From Cunninghamia lanceolata (Eukaryota > Streptophyta > Pinopsida > Cupressales > Cupressaceae), in contig BSBN01000781.1 in NCBI GenBank assembly GCA_027924645.1, positions 930,001 to 994,000 on the forward strand: a stretch of DNA of 64,000 nt, given 5' to 3'. A program made the position numbers and the translations under genes. Positions within the stretch are counted from its first letter, which is position 1. Each line of letters begins with the position of its first letter. The notes beneath the pieces were generated by a model. The model searched no databases, was not told the DNA's origin, and worked only from the letters and a program-made list of their open reading frames with translations. Of the stretch, positions 11,475-22,033 are shown piece by piece.

Positions 11475-12171
11475 AATAGACACCTAAAATTGACTCCAAC
11501 TTCACCATCACACATTCAACCCATTTCTTCCACATTAATTAAATAACTTACAATTATTTAATTAATCTATTCAATTTTCTATAGTTAATTAAATAATTTA
11601 TTATTTAATTAATTAAATCATCATCCAAATATTAATTAAATAAATAAGACATTTATTTAATTAATAAATCCAAATCACATCTTCTTCTTGATTTCTTTCC
11701 TTTTTTAACTCATGTGTATCTAATTAATTTATTTAATTAGATAATCTTCTCAATTATCCTCTCATCTTCTTTTTGATTTATTTCCTTTTAAATCAAAGAA
11801 AAATTAAATTCTTTTCTTCTTTCAAATCTTATCTTTCACCTGATTTATTTCCTCTTTTATGAAATAAAGAAAAAATCAAATCTCTTTCTCCAAAATCAAA
11901 TCTTCTTCCCTCCATGATCAAAAAACTATAAAACTAGCCTCAACCAAGCCATTTTGATCATGCAACAAAGTAAAGTTATGTTGCAGGAATCACAAGCAAC
12001 CAACATATCAACAACTCATATCAATCTTTCCTATCATAGAGAACAAAGCTAGTAGATTCGGGTTCACATCTACTCTGTTCTAATCGAAGTGTGTGAACTT
12101 GATTGAAGGAGAAGGTATTGTGTTATTTACATTTATCTTCCGTATTCCTTTGATCATTTTTCATGCATACA
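11475..12171 (+). repeat. Gypsy-C 5' LTR
   Basis: 697 bp matching 52297-52989. The terminal TG is altered to AA (AATAGACACC versus TGTAGACACC), and the 3' end is TGCATACA. It contains four AT-rich perfect or near-perfect palindromes (11534-11742) and a TATAAAA at 11927-11933 shared with the other LTR (52745). Confidence 0.85.
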
Positions 12172-12174
12172 TTT

Positions 12175-12192
12175 TGGCACGCCCGATAATCT
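12175..12192 (+). other. Primer-binding site of Gypsy-C
   Basis: TGGCACGCCCGATAATCT begins three bases after the LTR. It starts with the TGG expected opposite a tRNA CCA end. The cognate tRNA needs a search. Confidence 0.6.
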
Positions 12193-12385
12193 AACCCCCA
12201 TTTTTTGCAAGTGTTTTTGAGGTTTTTTGTTGTAGGTTTATGCTCTTTTTGGGGAAATTTTAAGGGTACACTTTCACAAAGAGCCTTACAGCATAAAATA
12301 GACATCACGGTTGCGTTGAGAAGGGCCAAGAGGTGAAAAAAACATATAATTTTCAGTGCAGGTGAAATTTGAGAAAATGTTTGTA

Positions 12386-12515
12386 GGGTGATGAACAATG
12401 TTCCTGGAAATGAACAATGCTTTCTGGTAGTGAGCAGTGCTTTCCAGTGGTGAACAGTGCTTTCCGACAATGAACAGTGCTTTCCAGCAATGAACAATAC
12501 TTCCGGCAGTGAATA
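12386..12515 (+). repeat. 20-bp minisatellite in Gypsy-C leader, left part
   Basis: Six units of about 20 bp on the theme GTGAACAGTGCTTTCCRG, between the priming site and the insertion point of Gypsy-2. The array resumes at 25555 after the insertion. Confidence 0.85.
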
Positions 12516-13390
12516 TGGTGCAGGAACACCTTAGGTCTAGTAGGTGTAAGTTAATATTTTGGCTTGGCTTGATGTTTTTCCATGTAATAAGGTCATTTAA
12601 GACCATATCATGTGTGTTTGAGTCAATATTAGGTCATTAGGTGGATTGGTGAGTCAAGTTGCATAAAGTTGTCAAGTTTGCAAAAATGTTACAAAAGTGC
12701 AAAAATAGGGAATATGAAGAGTCACCGGTTTTAAATGAGGAAGTTGGATAGTTGTAACTAAAATGGAAGTTGGGAAACATTGGGGAAAATGTTAAATAAG
12801 CTTGGGAAGGTCGAGACCAAGGGGGGTTGGTTGTATTTTGAAGAAAATCAATAAAAACTAACTCTGTTTCTACAAATCTAAACCTGATTTTGTTGTTCCA
12901 GGCTTGTGTACAGTTTTGTACGGTAATATCATGACCTAAAAATAGTTGGAATTAATAGAGCATTGAGTCTACTTTCATTTTCACTTTGTTTCATTGAATT
13001 TCATCAAGTTTTGAGCATTTTATAGCAAATTTTCTAAACTAGTCAGAAAACCTCATGAATTAGGCATTGAGTTTGCATAGGACTTAGGGTTTGGTGAAAA
13101 GCTCTTGAGAAATCATTTGAAGTGGTTGGATATGTTGAGGCAGACCATATATGACCTATTTGAGGTGTTGGCATGACGGTTTGAAGTCTAGAGATTGAAG
13201 ACCTTGTTGTGACCTATTGGAACAAGCCTAATTAGGCCTATTTGAGACTAGGACAGTCCAATTTTGAAGCACTCTTTCCAAAGAAACCTTGACCCATTGT
13301 GAGATATGTTTTGAAGGAGCCAAAAGGGTATTTGAATCAAGTTTTCTCTCTTAGAGATTAGTTCTGGTTTGAAATTTATGACCAGAAAAC
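12516..13390 (+). repeat. Gypsy-2 5' LTR, first part
   Basis: Starts TGGTGCAGGAACACC. It matches 24381-25258 and stops at ..GACCAGAAAAC, where the TR-GAG element is inserted (duplication AAAAC at 13386-13390 and 21666-21670). Confidence 0.9.
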
Positions 13391-16012
13391 TGATGGTGTC
13401 AGATTGTCATTGATGTCAAAAGGGTCTTGCAGGATCTTAGGTTGATATTAGTAAACATTTGAGTAGGAGACATCATCTCTTGTGTTCTCTCTATTGTCAT
13501 GTCACAGATTGAGTTACATCAGGATGTCAGTGATGTGTTCCAGGATGTTGATCATATAGGAGCTCAAATGGGTTGTATGCATGTTCATATTGGTGTTACA
13601 ATGATTGATCTTGGCTTGACAAAGTTCACTTGCTTTAGATTTACAAGACCAGTACAGATCAGGTTGAATATGATGTGGTGTGTTAGTTGAAGTGTTGAAC
13701 AACTTGCATTATATATATATATATTGGTGTCATGGTCCTGATTCATTTAGATACATACTCATATCCATGAAGTTTGATCAAGAACATTAGTAAATCAACT
13801 CACTGCCAACAGGTTATTCTTCAATGCAGAGATTATTGTTTTTGGATATCTGATTTTTGTTGATATGTTCATGATGTTTGTTTTGAACAAGGGTTTGAGA
13901 TATTTGCTTTGAGTTGTTCTTCATGCTTCATGCTTCAAGATGCCATGAGTTATTATGGTAAGTCTTGATGTCTTTGGTGTTATAAAGATCTGCCATGAAG
14001 TTTTTGAATGGAGAGTTTTAGTGGATGAAGCCTTTAAGTTGAGAGTTTTAATGGATTAGTTTAATTGTTCATTACAAGTGATTTTCTAAGATGGTTTGAT
14101 TCAATGGAATCTTCTTCAATAGTGATCTGTTAAAATCAGACTATATTTAGTGAAGCTACCTTGAGCACAGTTTGAGGTTCTCATCATACATTATGGTTAG
14201 GGCTTAATGTTTCTCTTTATATTTAAAGAAGGAAACTTTATTGACTAAACCATCACAGCACTTTATGTCTATTTGATCGCTGACTGGTTAGTGCAGGTGG
14301 TAAGTGACTTAAGTCACAAACTAAGGGTTATAGACTCGTTATGTCACTGGCCCCTCCTCTCCTTAAGACCAGTTGAACCAATCTTAACCTTGAGCGCATG
14401 GGCGCCAATATATTATCAACAGTCTGCTTTAAACCTATGTGGAGCGAGAAAAAGGCAATCAATGGATTTGTTTTAAACTCCAACATCCACCTCAAGGTAA
14501 TTTATTTTGACAGTCTGCAAAGTGTCACTGCCTCACGACTACAGTCCTCTTGCTATTTTTAGCCTATCTTCTAGCAGTCTTTTTAGGAGATTTTGTTTAC
14601 ATAATGAAACAAGGAGATTTTCTTTCTATTCATAAAATTCTCTTGAATCATTAATACTAAAAAGAAGAAGATATGTTTCAAAAGTTTATATTCTTTATTT
14701 TTAATAAAAAAGGGAGAGAGCTTTTATGAAAAGAATTTCTTGCAGAAGTTTTTTTAAAAGACCTTAATATTTTTGATAGATAGATATGGCAGATTGGAGA
14801 ACATACAAGTCTATTGAAGATTTTTTTTGTAAAAAGATGGAAAGTTGGTATGATTATCATTTCAGGAAAAAGAGAATATGAAAGGTATTTTTGGCCAGGG
14901 TAGAGTGGATAAAATTCTTAAAGATATTTCTTTTTGCAGAGAGAATATGAAGTGTTTTTGGAGATTGTTTTTCAGAGATGAATTAATTTTGTTGAAGATT
15001 TTATTTGCAGAGAAGAAGAATAAGGTATTGAAGGAATATGAAAAGATTTTGCAGATGGATATCCTATTTTGTTTGGAAATAATTTTTTAGGAAGATGAAA
15101 AGAAAATGAAAGGGATTTGATTTTTGAAAATGCAGAGATGGAAGATTATCTAAGATTTTGTTCAGAGATTTTATTATTTTTCATTTGAAGATTTTTTATA
15201 AATTGTTTTGTGCAGAGAATATGAAAAGTTTTGAAAAGAGGAAAATAAATGTTTGCTTTGGAGATGAAAGGACACTTTTGTATTTCTTATAAGTATTGGT
15301 TTTGCAGATTTACTTGGGTATGAGTGATGTTGTGCAGATCAATGATGAACTAACAGGGATCAAATACAGATACAGAGATTGACAAGATGATCGGAAAAGA
15401 CAATATGCAATTGTAATAATAATCAGGTGCATGAATCATAAATTTGATTGAAACATACAGAGTATGTAGTGTGGTTGAGAGGATCCGGAAAAGGATTGAT
15501 TTTGAATAGAATGGCCATTTGATAGACATATGTTTTGTATTGAATGGAAACAGAGTGTCCCTCTGAACTTGTTTATTACTTCCAGTGAAGATTCAGTTTG
15601 CCAGTGAAGCCTTGTATTAGCCAGTGAGGCTTGTAGGTCAGTGAGACCTATTTGTTTACTAGTGAGGTATATTATTGTTGGAAGTGGGTGCTTCTGTTTG
15701 GTATTGGAGTTGGTGCTCCTAAATACAATTTGTATTGCCAGTGAGGCATGTTTTTCAATTAAGCCAGTGAGGTAATTCTGGAGTGGTTTTTCTACCCCTG
15801 GAGGGTTTTCCACTCGTGCAATTCTTGTGTCTTGATCTTCTCTCTGTGGATATATGTTTTTGTTTTTCATTCTCAGTTATGTGCACATGTATGTGAGAAA
15901 TCAATGATAGCTCTCTCTCCTTGTACTCTGCAAGTTAAAGTTTGTAAAAAGATTAGAAATTTCACACAACACTAATTCACCACCCCTCTCAGTGTTCTCC
16001 TTGACTCCTACA
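13391..16012 (+). repeat. TR-GAG 5' LTR
   Basis: 2,622 bp, TGATGGTGTCAG..GACTCCTACA. It contains a (TA)n run near 13707, a tRNA-like segment at 14270-14480, a purine-rich block with many TTTTGCAG motifs (14740-15330), a cluster of CCAGTGAGG-type repeats (15585-15775), a GGTTTTTC..GGGTTTTCC hairpin (15783-15813) and the U5 stem CAACACT/AGTGTT (15967-15997). Open frames inside it are short and are not credible genes. Confidence 0.9.
14270..14480 (+). repeat. tRNA-related SINE-like segment within LTR
   Basis: TGGTTAGTGCAGG at about 14285 fits a pol III A box, and GGGTTATAGACTC about 35 bases later resembles a decayed B box. An identical arrangement lies at 19948-20158 in the other LTR. It is probably an old SINE captured by the LTR. 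No flanking duplication was found. Confidence 0.4.
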
Positions 16013-16014
16013 AT

Positions 16015-16027
16015 TGGTATCAGAGCC
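16015..16027 (+). other. Primer-binding site of TR-GAG element
   Basis: TGGTATCAGAGCC, two bases after the LTR end, complementary to the 3' end of initiator Met tRNA. Confidence 0.9.
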
Positions 16028-16082
16028 AAGTTCCCCTTTTTGAAGCTTAATCAGCTCGGGTAGGTCCTGTGTGTGGAGTTCA

Positions 16083-17354
16083 ATGGGTAAGTGTAGAAGA
16101 AATAAGAACATGAGAAATGTTAAGATTCTTTCTGGTCAAAAGATACAAAAGAAATCATCCATATCAAATCCAGATTTTGATAAAAAGTCAGTTGATAAAG
16201 TTGTTCTCCAAGTTGAATCTGATATTGTCTTAGAAGAAAAGTTTTCAGATTTTCCTCAGTTTGATGGTTCAAATTTTTCAGTTTGGTATGTTAGAATGCA
16301 AGTGTATTTATCCTCCTTAGGATATGATGTTTTAATGTCAGTTGAGAATTGTAATTCTGCAAATAACAAAGAAGCTCTTCAATGTAATGATATTGCAAAG
16401 AAGGCTATATTATCTGCTCTGTCTAATGATGTTATTTGTAAAGTTATGGATTGTGTTATAGCTCAGGATATGTGGAGGAGATTGAAAAGAATTTACCAAG
16501 GTAATGATAAAGAAGAGGACACTCTGGTGTGTCAAGAAAGTGGAAATGAAAGGCAATCACATGAAGAAGTTGAGACCCAATCAAATTCAGAAGATGATGA
16601 TGATCAGGATTATGATGAACAAGACTGTGAGATTGATCTGGAAGGAGAGCTTATATATGCTCTGAGTGAGCTCAAGAAGTATAAGAAGGAGAACCAAAAA
16701 TTAATGTTGCAGCTGCAACAAGAAAGAGATTTAAAAGACAAAGCTCTTACAGATCTTGAAGAGGCTGAATGTCAAATTATTAGTTTAAAGACTTATATTG
16801 ATGATTCAGATAAACTAATTGCTAGATTGAAGACAGAAATTAAAGAAGCTAAGAGGATAGCTGATGGCTCAATTTCTAACCTTGAAGTTTTAAGGATTGA
16901 AAATCTAAAACTAGAGAGTGAAATTATTAATCTGAGAAAAGAGTATGATGGTCTCAAGGTTTTATCTAAGAAATATCAAGTGTTTGATAAGATGCTTGGT
17001 AAGCAAAAACTATATGAAGACACTATTGGACTTGGTTTTAAAGAAGGAGAATTTTCAAAAGCGAGAGAGACTCCTAGAAGGAAAATTGATTTAAGTAATG
17101 TTGCCACAGAAGGAAAAATGAGAGATGAATTTGTGCACAATCAAAGAAGAAATTTGAGAAAACCTGCATCTATAAGACAAGCTTACATGTACAGGTATAA
17201 CTATTCATTTAATGGTTACTGTTATACTTGTAATCATTTTGGGCATAAAGCAGTTGATTGCAAAAGGAATACTAACCTTGTATGTTACAAGTGCAATAAT
17301 TTTGGACATATTCAAAGAAGCTACAAAATGAACAGAGTGTATGATCCTTCATAG
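16083..17354 (+). CDS. Copia-type gag with coiled coil and zinc knuckles
   Basis: An uninterrupted 423-codon frame. I take the ATG at 16083 (MGKCRRNKN); the GTG at 16071 is also open. Residues ~60-150 (FPQFDGSNFSVWYVRMQVYL .. MWRRLKRIYQG) match the N-terminal half of the Copia gag (DUF4219/UBN2) domain. The usual second half is missing; an acidic stretch (EDDDDQDYDEQD) and a long coiled coil (~200-300) follow. Near the C-terminus there are two CX2CX4HX4C knuckles: CYTCNHFGHKAVDC is complete, while the second ends in Tyr instead of Cys (CYKCNNFGHIQRSY). Its role would be to form the particle and bind RNA. Protease, integrase and RT must come from a related autonomous element. It is the only intact element protein in the window. 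Confidence 0.85.
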   Translation: MGKCRRNKNMRNVKILSGQKIQKKSSISNPDFDKKSVDKVVLQVESDIVLEEKFSDFPQFDGSNFSVWYVRMQVYLSSLGYDVLMSVENCNSANNKEALQCNDIAKKAILSALSNDVICKVMDCVIAQDMWRRLKRIYQGNDKEEDTLVCQESGNERQSHEEVETQSNSEDDDDQDYDEQDCEIDLEGELIYALSELKKYKKENQKLMLQLQQERDLKDKALTDLEEAECQIISLKTYIDDSDKLIARLKTEIKEAKRIADGSISNLEVLRIENLKLESEIINLRKEYDGLKVLSKKYQVFDKMLGKQKLYEDTIGLGFKEGEFSKARETPRRKIDLSNVATEGKMRDEFVHNQRRNLRKPASIRQAYMYRYNYSFNGYCYTCNHFGHKAVDCKRNTNLVCYKCNNFGHIQRSYKMNRVYDPS

Positions 17355-17399
17355 AAGCTTAATATGAGTGATCAAAGGTATTATCAATCAATTGATTTT

Positions 17400-17540
17400 T
17401 ATTACAACATAATTTGTTATAATTGCAACTCTCTTGGTCATAAAGTACACAGTTGCAGGAGAGCTCCACCTAATTTGAAAGGTTGGGAAAAGAAAAAGAC
17501 AGAAAAGGTTTGGAGGAAGAAAGCACCTGTGAAAATCTAG
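17400..17540 (+). pseudogene. Third zinc-knuckle remnant of gag
   Basis: After the gag stop, another frame encodes ICYNCNSLGHKVHSCRRAP (CX2CX4HX4C) followed by a basic tail (KKKTEKVWRKK). A short frameshift or stop separates it from gag, so the ancestral gag had three knuckles. Confidence 0.65.
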
Positions 17541-19016
17541 AGGCAGAAAGAAAGTAAAGAGAAGTCAGAATCTAAGCTTGTGCATCCTGCACAAGTTACA
17601 TCATAGTTGCATAACAGATAGCATGTTGTGAGGGGCAGTTGTTCTTGTACTATCTTTTATCCCCAAGAAGTTACAGGAGGATCAGTTGATGTTTATCTAT
17701 GTAATGAACTTGTTTTGTTTATCATGCTTGCTTGATAATTTTTCTGATGTTTTTGAGTTTCAGTGTATGACAGTGATACAGGTGTTCATTGGCTTATTAT
17801 GATTTCAAGGTATTGAAAAAGTGTTTCAGGAGTTCAAAATGCACAAATTGTTAATGATCCTGACTATTAAGGATGAATTGTCATTGCAATTCAAAGTGTT
17901 GTTGCAATAAAATCTTAATTTACTAATAAAATCAAGAAACAGGAGTTCTTGTTGATTGCAGTAGGTTTCAGATATGATCAAATTTGACAAAAAATGTGCA
18001 GGAACAGCAAGATTGTTTTCATTCCTTTCATGTCAAGAAGGATGATCTTCATTCTTGGTTGCAAAATGAATTTTCATTGAGAAGTGATCATTGGTATAAT
18101 AATTTGACATGTTTTTCTTCATTAATATGATTCAGAAAGGTATGTGAAAAGTGTGTGCCTTTTTGTTTTGAAGTGGTAATGTATGTGTGTCAAGCTATGA
18201 CATCTAGAGTTGCTTATGAAATTGATGGTGGTGACTTGTTCTTCTTCAAGTTTATCAGTCAATCAGAGGCAAGTAAAGGTATTGAATCTGCTGATAATGG
18301 TCATCATGTCATATGGTGTTGGGAACTCAATTTTTTTTGGCTGCAAAATTGTTCATCAAAGAGTATTGGTATGTTTATGATTTCTTTGCAAAAGTGTTCT
18401 GATGGTTTGATGTTAGTAATTGGATGGTTTACTTTAGGGCTAAGTCAAGAAGTGTATCAGTGTTTCAGGAGTTTGTTAAAGGAAGTAATCAGAGGATCTC
18501 ATTGATGTCAGTGTTTTATCTTCATCTACAAATTTGTGTTCAGAAAAGTGTTTTGTGCAGAACAGGAGGATAGTTCAGATGGTCTTCAATCTTTGTCATG
18601 TCAAAAAAGGTGTCAGAATAGTTTGGTTGTAGGATGATAGTTCATATCAAAGAAGTCAATTTGATAGTCATATCAACTACCTTGTTGTACAGAGTTCTTC
18701 AAGCTATGACATTGATGGTGATATCCTGCATTTCATCAGAGGAAGTTAAAATCAGCAATAGCAGATGGTAATGTTCAAAAAGGTTTTTCATATGTTGGCT
18801 TCAGGATTGTTATCATCATAAATCTTTTCTTGTTGAAAGGTTAAGGAGTTTATGCCTTCAAAGTGTTTATAATTCAATATGATTATAATGGTTATGATCA
18901 TGCTATAATATCTTTCAGTGGAGTTGTTCTCAGGGGGAGTTGTTTCAGGCTTTGTCATCAGATGTCAAAAAGGGGGAGAAAGATAAATTGCTTCATGAAG
19001 TTTTACCATCAATGAC
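17541..19016 (+). other. Non-coding internal region of TR-GAG element
   Basis: No polymerase domain is detectable on either strand. The open frame at 18155-18505 (116 codons) has no known motif. Near the end are purine-rich patches AGGGGGAGTTG (18938) and AAAAAGGGGGAGAAAG (18968), which look like duplicated polypurine tracts. Confidence 0.6.
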
Positions 19017-19028
19017 AAAGGGGGAGAT
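19017..19028 (+). other. Polypurine tract of TR-GAG element
   Basis: AAAGGGGGAGAT immediately precedes the TG of the 3' LTR; upstream ACCATCAATGAC pairs with GTCATTGATG inside the LTR. Confidence 0.85.
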
Positions 19029-21665
19029 TGATGGTGTCAGATTGTCATTAATGTCAAAAGGGTCTTGCAGGATCTTGGGTTGATATTAGTAAACATTTGA
19101 GTAGGAGACATCATCTCTTGTGTTCTTTCTATTGTCATATCACAGATTGAGTTACATCAGGATGTCAGTGATGTGTTTCAGGATGTTGATCATATAGGAG
19201 CTCAAATGGGTTACATGCATGTTCATATTGGTGTTACAATGATTGATCTTGGCTTGACAAAGTTCACTTGCTTCAGATTTACAAGACCAGTACAGATCAG
19301 GTTGAATATGATGTGGTGTGTTAGTTGAAGTGTTGAACAACTTGCATTATATATATATTGGTGTCATGGTCTTGATTCATTTAGTGATACATACTCATAT
19401 CCATGAAGTTTGATCAAGAACATTAGTAAATCAACTCACTGCCAACAGGTTATTCTTCAATGCAGAGATTATTGTTTTTGGATATCTGGTTTTTGTTGAT
19501 ATGTTCATGATGTTTGTTTTGAACAAGGGTTTGAGATATTTGCTTTGAGTTGTTCTTCATGCTTCATGCTTCAAGATGCCATGAGTTATTATGGTAAGTC
19601 TTGATGTCTTTGGTGTTATAAAGATCTGCCATGTAGTTTTTGAATGGAGAGTTTTAGTGGATGAAGCCTTTAAGTTGAGAGTTTTAATGGATTAGTTTAA
19701 TTGTTCATTACAAGTGATTTTCTAAGATGGTTTGATTCAATGGGATCTTCTTCAATAGTGATCTGTTAAAATCAGACTATATTTAGTGAAGCTACCTTGA
19801 GCACAGTTTGAGGTTCTCATCATACACTATGATGTTCTCATCATACATTTTGATGTTCTCATCATACATTATGGTTAGGGCTTACTGTTTCTCTTTATAT
19901 TTAAAGAAGGAAACTTTATTGACTAAACTGTCACAGCACTTTATGTCTATTTGATCGCTGACCGGTTAGTGCAAGTGGTAAGTGACTTAAGTCACAAACT
20001 AAGGGTTATAGACTCGTTATGTCACCAGCCCCTCCTCTCCTTAAGACCAGTTGAACCAATCTTAACCTTGAGCGCATGGGCGCCAATATATTATCAACAG
20101 TCTGCTTTAAACCTATGTGGAGCGAGAAAAAGGCAATCAATGGATTTGTTTTAAACTCCAACATCCACCTCAAGGTAATTTATTTTGACAGTCTGCGAAG
20201 TGTCACTGCCTCACGACTACAGTCCTCTTGCTATTTTTAGCCTATCTTCTGGCAGTCTTTTTAGGAGATTTTGTTTACATAAAGAAACAAGGAGATTTTC
20301 TTTCTATTCATAAAATTCTCTCAAATCATTAATACTAAAAAGAAGAAGATATGTTTCAAAAGTTTATATTCTTTATTTTTTTTAAAAAAGGGAGAGAGCT
20401 TTTATGAAAAGAATTTCTTGCAGAAGTTTTTTTAAAAGACCTTAATATTTTTGATAGATAGATATGGCAAATTGGAGAAGACACAAGTCTATTGAAGATT
20501 TTTTTAGTAAAAAGATGGAAAGTTGGTATGATTATCATTTCAGGAAAAAGAGAATATGAAATGTATTTTTGGCCAGGGTAGAGTGGATAAAATTCTTGAA
20601 GATATTTCTTTTTGCAGAGAGAATATGAAGTGTTTTTGGAGATTGTTTTTCAGAGATGAATTAATTTTGTTGAAGATTTTATTTGCAGAGAAGAAGAATA
20701 AGGTATTGAAGGAATATGAAAAGATTTTGCAGATGGATATCCTATTTTGTTTGGAAATAATTTTTTAGGAAGATGAAAAGAAAATGAAAGGGATTTGATT
20801 TTTGAAAATGCAGAGATGGAAGATTATCTAAGATTTTGTTCAGAGATTTTATTATTTTTCATTTGAAGATTTTTTATAAATTGTTTTGTGTAGAGACTAT
20901 GAAAAGTTTTGAAAAGAGGAAAATAAATGTTTGCTTTGGAGATGAAAGGACACTTTTGTATTTCTTATAAGTATTGGTTTTGCAGATTTACTTGGGTATG
21001 AGTGATGTTGTGCAGATCAATGATGAACTGACAAGGATCAAATACAGATACAGAGATTGACAAGATGATCAGAAAAGACAATATGCAATTGTAATAATAA
21101 TCAGGTGCATGAATCATAAATTTGGTTGAAACATACAGAGTATGCAGTGTGGTTGAGATGATCTAAAAAAGGATTGATTTTGAATAGAATGGCCATTTGA
21201 TAGACATATGTTTTGTATTGAATGGAAACAGAGTGTCCCTCTGAACTTGTTTATTACTTCCAGTGAAGATTCAGTTTGCCAGTGAAGCCTTGTATTAGCC
21301 AGTGAGGCTTGTAGGTCAGTGAGACCTATTTGTTTACTAGTGAGGTATATTATTGTTGGAAGTGGGTGCTTCTGTTTGGTATTGGAGTTGGTGCTCCTAG
21401 ATACAATTTGTATTGCCAGTGAGGCAATTCTAGAGTGGTTTTTCTACCCCTGGAGGGTTTTCCACTCGTGCAATTCTTGTGTCTTGATCTTCTCTCTGTG
21501 GATATATGTTTTTGTTTTTTCATTCTCAGTTATGTGCACATGTATGTGAGAAATCAATGATAGCTCTCTCTCCTTGTACTCTGCAAGTTAAAGTTTGTAA
21601 AAAGATTAGAAATTTCACACAACATTGATTCACCCCCCCTCTCAGTGTTGTCCTTGACTCCTACA
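19029..21665 (+). repeat. TR-GAG 3' LTR
   Basis: 2,637 bp. Differences from the 5' LTR include a local triplication of a ~25-bp GTTCTCATCATACAYTWTGAT unit (19811-19873), a shorter (TA)n run, and loss of one CCAGTGAGG-spaced segment near 21415. Confidence 0.9.
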
Positions 21666-21670
21666 AAAAC

Positions 21671-21972
21671 ATGAATTTGCTGCTCCATTTCAAGCCTAAT
21701 TCAAAGCGTAACAGTCAAGATTTGGTCTTTATGTTCCAAAACACCCCCACCTGAAAATGAGATATGTTGTCAAAGGGGATAAAGGGTATCTGTAATAGAA
21801 ATTATATTTTGGGCATGAGTTCTAGTTTGAAAGTTGTGTTGGAAAAACAGGTTATGGAGTGCTACTAGGAACTAGCAAGCCTAGGAAGAGAAACCCACCA
21901 ATAAACGCTTGACACCTTGAAGAATTGGTTGATTTAGGTCAATTTGAACCTAGCCACCCTTGCTCTACATCA
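21671..21972 (+). repeat. Gypsy-2 5' LTR, second part
   Basis: Resumes after the TR-GAG insertion (ATGAATTTGCTGCTCC) and matches 25253-25554. It ends CTCTACATCA before the priming site. The two parts total about 1,177 bp, against 1,174 bp for the 3' LTR. Confidence 0.9.
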
Positions 21973-21975
21973 AAT

Positions 21976-21988
21976 TGGTATCAGAGCC
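21976..21988 (+). other. Primer-binding site of Gypsy-2
   Basis: TGGTATCAGAGCC, initiator Met tRNA type, three bases after the LTR. Confidence 0.9.
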
Positions 21989-22033
21989 TAAGTAGGTCTG
22001 TAAGAGGGAAAGAGTGAAGTGAAAGAGAATAAG

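Larger units (their letters stand above)
13391..21665 (+). mobile_element. Copia-type TR-GAG element with 2.6-kb LTRs
   Basis: TG..CA LTRs at 13391-16012 and 19029-21665, perfect duplication AAAAC, priming site at 16015 and polypurine tract at 19017-19028. The 3-kb internal region encodes only a gag-like protein. The LTRs are nearly identical by eye, and it is the innermost insertion of its stack, so it is among the youngest elements here. This matches the published TR-GAG class (terminal-repeat elements with only GAG). Confidence 0.92.

Noticed and set aside
18155..18505. Accessory gene of the TR-GAG element
   Set aside because: 116 open codons with no recognisable domain and no conserved partner; not enough to call a gene.
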